A DNA stretch of 25,707 nt from a virus: the IMG/VR virus record IMGVR_UViG_3300020474_000097, positions 1-25,707 of that record; one strand, 5' to 3'. A program made the position numbers and the translations under genes. Positions 23,642 through 25,707 of this stretch are shown piece by piece; within the stretch, counting starts at the first letter, position 1; the number at the start of each line of letters is the position of its first letter. A model generated the notes under the pieces. That model made no database searches, was not told the origin of the DNA, and saw nothing but the letters and a program-made list of their open reading frames with translations.

Positions 23642-25707
23642 TTAAATCGCCAATGCGATACCTCGTAAATCTCTAACAATAGGTGGATAACTAGAGTTAG
23701 TGCCTTTCAAGACTAGTTTAATCTGAAACGCAGTAAATGAATTAATATTAGGTTGTGAATATTGATACTCTCTAAAGTCATCGTCTGCCTCTGAAGCAGT
23801 TACAGGTAAATCAGGTCTACCATCTGTATTAAATGGTGTCCAGTTTAGTGAGTTAATATTTCTAACTTCGTCAGCAGAAGATACTCTCCAATATACTTCT
23901 ACTTCTGCACTATCTCTAACTGATTGTGTTAGTCTAATATCTAGGGCAGTTGAGTTGTTTGATAATACAACAGGTTTAGTAATATATTGAGACGCAGTTG
24001 ATGAACCATTTGCAGCCGTTTCAGCAACATAGTCAGGTGTATTACTACTTGTAGGACTATTCAATCTATTTGCAACAGCAAAAGCACTTCTTCTTGCCAA
24101 GTCAATAACTGGCGATAGTTTAGTGTTTTCAGTTGTCATTTCCATAATAGTATAGAAAGATTTTTGTCCTGCCATTCTAGTTGTCTCATTTGGTTGAGAC
24201 ATAACTGCCTGTGGTGCAGTAAAGTAAATGTCATCTAAAAATGTAACAGGTACTCTATTGGATTCAGTTGTTAAATTATAAGGTGATTGAGCACCGTGAA
24301 TAGATTTACTTGATGTTGTTCTTACAAATGGAACAATAGAAGTTCCAGGTACACTTAAAGTTTGTAGACCACCTAAACTCATTACATCAAATTGTCTGTT
24401 TTCAGTTGATGTAACAGCAGTACCACCAATGTCTCCTGTGGTAGTTGCAGTACCAGCTGTAGTAATATCAAAACTATCAAGAGTGATATTTGATATTGAA
24501 GTATATGTACCATTAATATCTGTATGTGCAATTCCATTATGTGTACCATTTGGAACACCAGCAATCGTAACTACAGAGTTTGTATCGTGTAAGTTATGAT
24601 TAGGATGGAATACTCTAATTACACCAGAAGTATTTGTTGTTCTCAATGGGTTTTGTTTTAATGTTCTTGCAGCCAATGTTTCGTTTGCCAAATGAACCGT
24701 ACCAGTAACATTACTAAACTCACATCTATTCATTGTAAATTTAATATCTTCGTTTTGGTCAGCAGTCCAAGTTGAACCGTTTTGTGATTTAAATAAAACA
24801 CCAGCATATGGTTGTTTAGATATTGTTCTACTAGAACCAATATTAGTTTCACCTAATCTACCAACATAACAATTGTATTCATCGGAGTTAGATAAAACAA
24901 CAAAAGCATATTCTACTTTTTCTTGTATGTAAACAGGACTTGGGAAAGTAAATGTAGTTTTTACTGAACCGTCTGTCGTTGTATTTACAGCACTAGGTAA
25001 TAGTGTTACTTCACCAAATGGAAGTATTTTACTTCCAGGATAACCATTGACGGTATTTCTAATTTGAACCGTTACTGGAATGTTTGCGTCTTTTGTACTA
25101 AAGAATAAATCAACAGAAGATAAGAATACACCACCTTCATCGTCTGTCATAAATGTTTGTGCAAGAGGGTCGTGCCAACCAACGGTTTGTGTAACCGTTC
25201 TAGTTGAATTTTGAAAAGTATTTCTATTATCTGTAACCGTTTCTTGTACGCCTCTAAATTCTCTTGTTGATACAATTGTATCTCTGACCGTATTCAATAA
25301 ACCTCTAGCGATATACTCTGCGTTTGCAGCCGTTTCAACAGCGGCAGCGTCTTGCGAATTAGTTGATGAAGAAGTTAATCTAAATGTTCTTTCACCAGTA
25401 CGCCATCTTGGATTTGAATTATTAGTTGGGTCAGGTATATTAAATGTTCCTGATACAGAACCATTATCGTCTGTAACTAAATTACCACCAGAAGAACCAC
25501 CAGTTGGTGTTACATAAGTTGTAATATCAATATTATCAAAGAATGGAAATACTCTTGTATTTGGTTTCATTCTTGTTGCAGTAAATCCTACTGCTCTACT
25601 TCTTATAAATGGAACAAACGCAACATCTACAACTCTATCACCCATACTTGTTCGTACGGTTTGAGGTATTGCAGTTGTTGTAATTCCTGTTCTACTTTGG
25701 TTAACTT
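23642..25707 (-). CDS. Large virion structural protein, C-terminal part (5' end outside window)
   Basis: The frame stays open to the window edge: codons before the ATG at 25645 read QTVRTS and earlier, so that ATG is internal and the true start lies upstream. The visible part covers about 688 residues. MGDRVVDVAFVPFIRSRAVGF, FFDNIDITTYVTP and VGWHDPLAQTFMTDDEGGVFL are hallmarks I associate with a large conserved structural protein of marine T4-like phages (cyanophage type). Later parts are Thr/Ser/Asn-rich beta sequence, for example ARTLKQNPLRTTNTSGVIRVF, and end in SFTAFQIKLVLKGTNSSYPP. It has only two cysteines. The likely site is the baseplate or a tail appendage; no enzyme motif is seen. 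Confidence 0.8.
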   Translation of the reverse strand, partial: VNQSRTGITTTAIPQTVRTSMGDRVVDVAFVPFIRSRAVGFTATRMKPNTRVFPFFDNIDITTYVTPTGGSSGGNLVTDDNGSVSGTFNIPDPTNNSNPRWRTGERTFRLTSSSTNSQDAAAVETAANAEYIARGLLNTVRDTIVSTREFRGVQETVTDNRNTFQNSTRTVTQTVGWHDPLAQTFMTDDEGGVFLSSVDLFFSTKDANIPVTVQIRNTVNGYPGSKILPFGEVTLLPSAVNTTTDGSVKTTFTFPSPVYIQEKVEYAFVVLSNSDEYNCYVGRLGETNIGSSRTISKQPYAGVLFKSQNGSTWTADQNEDIKFTMNRCEFSNVTGTVHLANETLAARTLKQNPLRTTNTSGVIRVFHPNHNLHDTNSVVTIAGVPNGTHNGIAHTDINGTYTSISNITLDSFDITTAGTATTTGDIGGTAVTSTENRQFDVMSLGGLQTLSVPGTSIVPFVRTTSSKSIHGAQSPYNLTTESNRVPVTFLDDIYFTAPQAVMSQPNETTRMAGQKSFYTIMEMTTENTKLSPVIDLARRSAFAVANRLNSPTSSNTPDYVAETAANGSSTASQYITKPVVLSNNSTALDIRLTQSVRDSAEVEVYWRVSSADEVRNINSLNWTPFNTDGRPDLPVTASEADDDFREYQYSQPNINSFTAFQIKLVLKGTNSSYPPIVRDLRGIALAI

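Overview
The window looks like part of the late, virion-structure region of a large tailed phage, most likely a marine T4-like myovirus. The DNA is AT-rich, roughly one third G+C by eye. Every supported gene lies on the minus strand and the genes are nearly gap-free: the longest plausible non-coding gap is about 80 nt, so no gene-free stretch exceeds 300 nt. Five sites reading TATAAATA, or one base off it, sit 19-24 nt upstream of start codons, which is the form of a T4-type late promoter. Many proteins are of the fibre and virion-structural types typical of marine T4-like phages. The host cannot be fixed from this window; a SAR11-type or cyanobacterial host is plausible on style alone. I see no tRNA, CRISPR array, integrase or insertion sequence.

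Transcription runs from high to low coordinates. At 25707-23642 is the 3' part of a large virion structural protein, followed by a small coiled-coil protein and a fibre with a Cys-bearing C-terminal domain (22115-23416). A dense, translationally coupled accessory cassette (about 22105-11861) then interrupts the structural genes. It holds four radical SAM enzymes with full or reduced SPASM-type C-termini, two Fe(II)/2-oxoglutarate-oxygenase-like proteins, a DUF115/MptE-like protein, several unrecognised proteins, and one structural-type protein (19807-20580) that ends in three Cys-His-x-Ser units. Below it (11857-1) come small virion proteins, a long fibre with an Mtd-like N-terminus, and three consecutive giant fibre-type proteins. 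These three share an N-terminal carbohydrate-binding-like module; one carries six tandem copies plus a beta-helix region, and one ends in an RCC1-type beta-propeller.

The most interesting reading is a phage-encoded peptide-maturation system. A canonical radical SAM/SPASM enzyme (20574-21626) overlaps by 7 nt the gene for a protein whose only three cysteines lie in its last 16 residues as a Cys-His-x-Ser repeat. Three divergent relatives of the enzyme and two oxygenases sit in the same transcriptional run. I propose that virion proteins, in the first place this tail, are post-translationally modified late in infection. The gene layout and motifs are seen directly; the modification itself is inference. 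A plausible alternative is that the Cys/His tail is a trimeric metal-binding tip like the His-iron sites of T4 gp37.
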